NCBI RefSeq assembly: GCF_017357005.1 | Contig: NZ_CP071589.1 | Coordinates: 310,001 to 374,000 of the forward strand | Source of the DNA: Staphylococcus simiae | GTDB lineage: Bacteria; Bacillota; Bacilli; Staphylococcales; Staphylococcaceae | Reading direction: 5' to 3' | DNA length: 64,000 nucleotides | Shown here: positions 63,635-64,000 of the stretch, one piece after another | Layout: the number at the start of each line of letters is the position of its first letter | How positions within the stretch are numbered: the stretch's first letter is position 1 | Notes under the pieces: generated by a model | The model's input: only the letters and a program-made list of their open reading frames with translations | Databases searched by the model: none | What the model was told of the DNA's origin: nothing | Made by a program: the position numbers and the translations under genes

Positions 63635-64000
63635 TTATGATTTTGGTCCTTTTGATTCTTCTGCATAATGAGTGATGTCTACTTCTTTATATGCGACATT
63701 ATGTTTTTCAACTTCTTTATGAGAAGTTGTATCAGGATTGACTACTAATAATAATTTTTTATCTAAAATTTGTTGCTTGTAGTTTTCAACTTCATCAGGA
63801 TTGAAGTTATAGCGAGATAGTACTGCATGCTCACCATCTTCACCTGTTAATAATTTTGAAGTACGGTCACTAAATGAACCGCTAGTTGCAATTAATGAGA
63901 TTTCAGAGTCATGTAAATCATTTAAATGTAATTTATTTTTAGTAATAACAGACATTTCAGATTCAGTATAACCTTGTGCTTTCTTTTCATTAATAGCATT
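63635..64000 (-). CDS. YflT/general stress protein 17M-like protein, C-terminal part (partial)
   Basis: At least 121 codons; the frame is still open at the right edge ([22 protein letters not shown]...), so the start is outside the window and the internal Met at 63955 is not the start. The YflT domain is recognised by YTESEMSVI and the later [10 protein letters not shown] region. Members belong to the general-stress response. Ends in a clear terminator. Confidence 0.75.
   Translation of the reverse strand, partial: NAINEKKAQGYTESEMSVITKNKLHLNDLHDSEISLIATSGSFSDRTSKLLTGEDGEHAVLSRYNFNPDEVENYKQQILDKKLLLVVNPDTTSHKEVEKHNVAYKEVDITHYAEESKGPKS

Noticed and set aside
63635..63955. Complete 106-residue protein starting at ATG 63955
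   Set aside because: The frame stays open upstream to the window edge with conserved-looking residues, so this ATG is internal.

Overview
The window is low-GC Firmicute DNA, and its gene content and order match the oriC-proximal part of a Staphylococcus chromosome: mepRAB, glpT, fepABC with tatAC, the T-box-controlled met operon, parB-mscS-ychF-rpsF-ssb-rpsR, ahpCF, nfrA, tcyP. The proteins look close to, but clearly diverged from, what I remember of S. aureus, so a coagulase-negative species is likely. I cannot name the species from sequence alone.

Layout. 1-3.2 kb: the 5' part of a PRD/BglG-type regulator, then mepR, mepA and mepB with twin MepR-type operators. 3.2-8.6 kb: glpT, a VOC dioxygenase/flavin monooxygenase/FMN reductase operon and a YeiH-type membrane protein. 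8.7-11.9 kb: an ABC-2 exporter with a divergent TetR regulator, and a GNAT acetyltransferase. 12-17 kb: the iron island fepABC, convergent with tatAC; both promoter regions carry a Fur box, and FepB has a Tat signal. 17-26 kb: DUF1398, an M20 amidohydrolase, an XRE/DUF3169/ABC module behind a perfect palindromic operator, LtrA, a TetR regulator and three small-molecule enzymes.

26.4-29.8 kb is an ISL3-family element whose transposase gene is interrupted near its 3' end by an antisense group IIC intron carrying its own reverse transcriptase. 29.9-33.8 kb: an MFS transporter, a thiolase and a cyclase-family gene. 33.8-40.6 kb: the metICFE operon on the minus strand behind a complete Met T-box leader. 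40.7-45.6 kb: the conserved chromosome-maintenance and ribosomal block. 45.7-46.1 kb holds a 67-bp tandem repeat and STAR-like motifs.

47.1-50.6 kb is a nested transposon. An IS3-family (IS150-like) element sits in the loop of a lipoprotein gene's terminator and is itself split by an IS21-family element. After that come an ANT(6)-like nucleotidyltransferase, a putative SigB-driven GlsB-type protein, a phosphoglycerate-mutase-like phosphatase, a three-gene envelope operon with an NDxxF lipoprotein, the PerR-type ahpCF operon, nfrA, tcyP, a DUF536 coiled-coil protein, a GNAT-like protein and the 3' part of a YflT-type stress gene that runs off the right edge.

Main themes are iron and oxidative-stress handling (Fur, PerR, Tat/Fep, AhpCF, NfrA), sulfur amino-acid supply (met T-box, TcyP), efflux with local repressors, and mobile DNA that repeatedly lands at terminator-like hairpins. 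I saw no CRISPR array, prophage, tRNA or rRNA.
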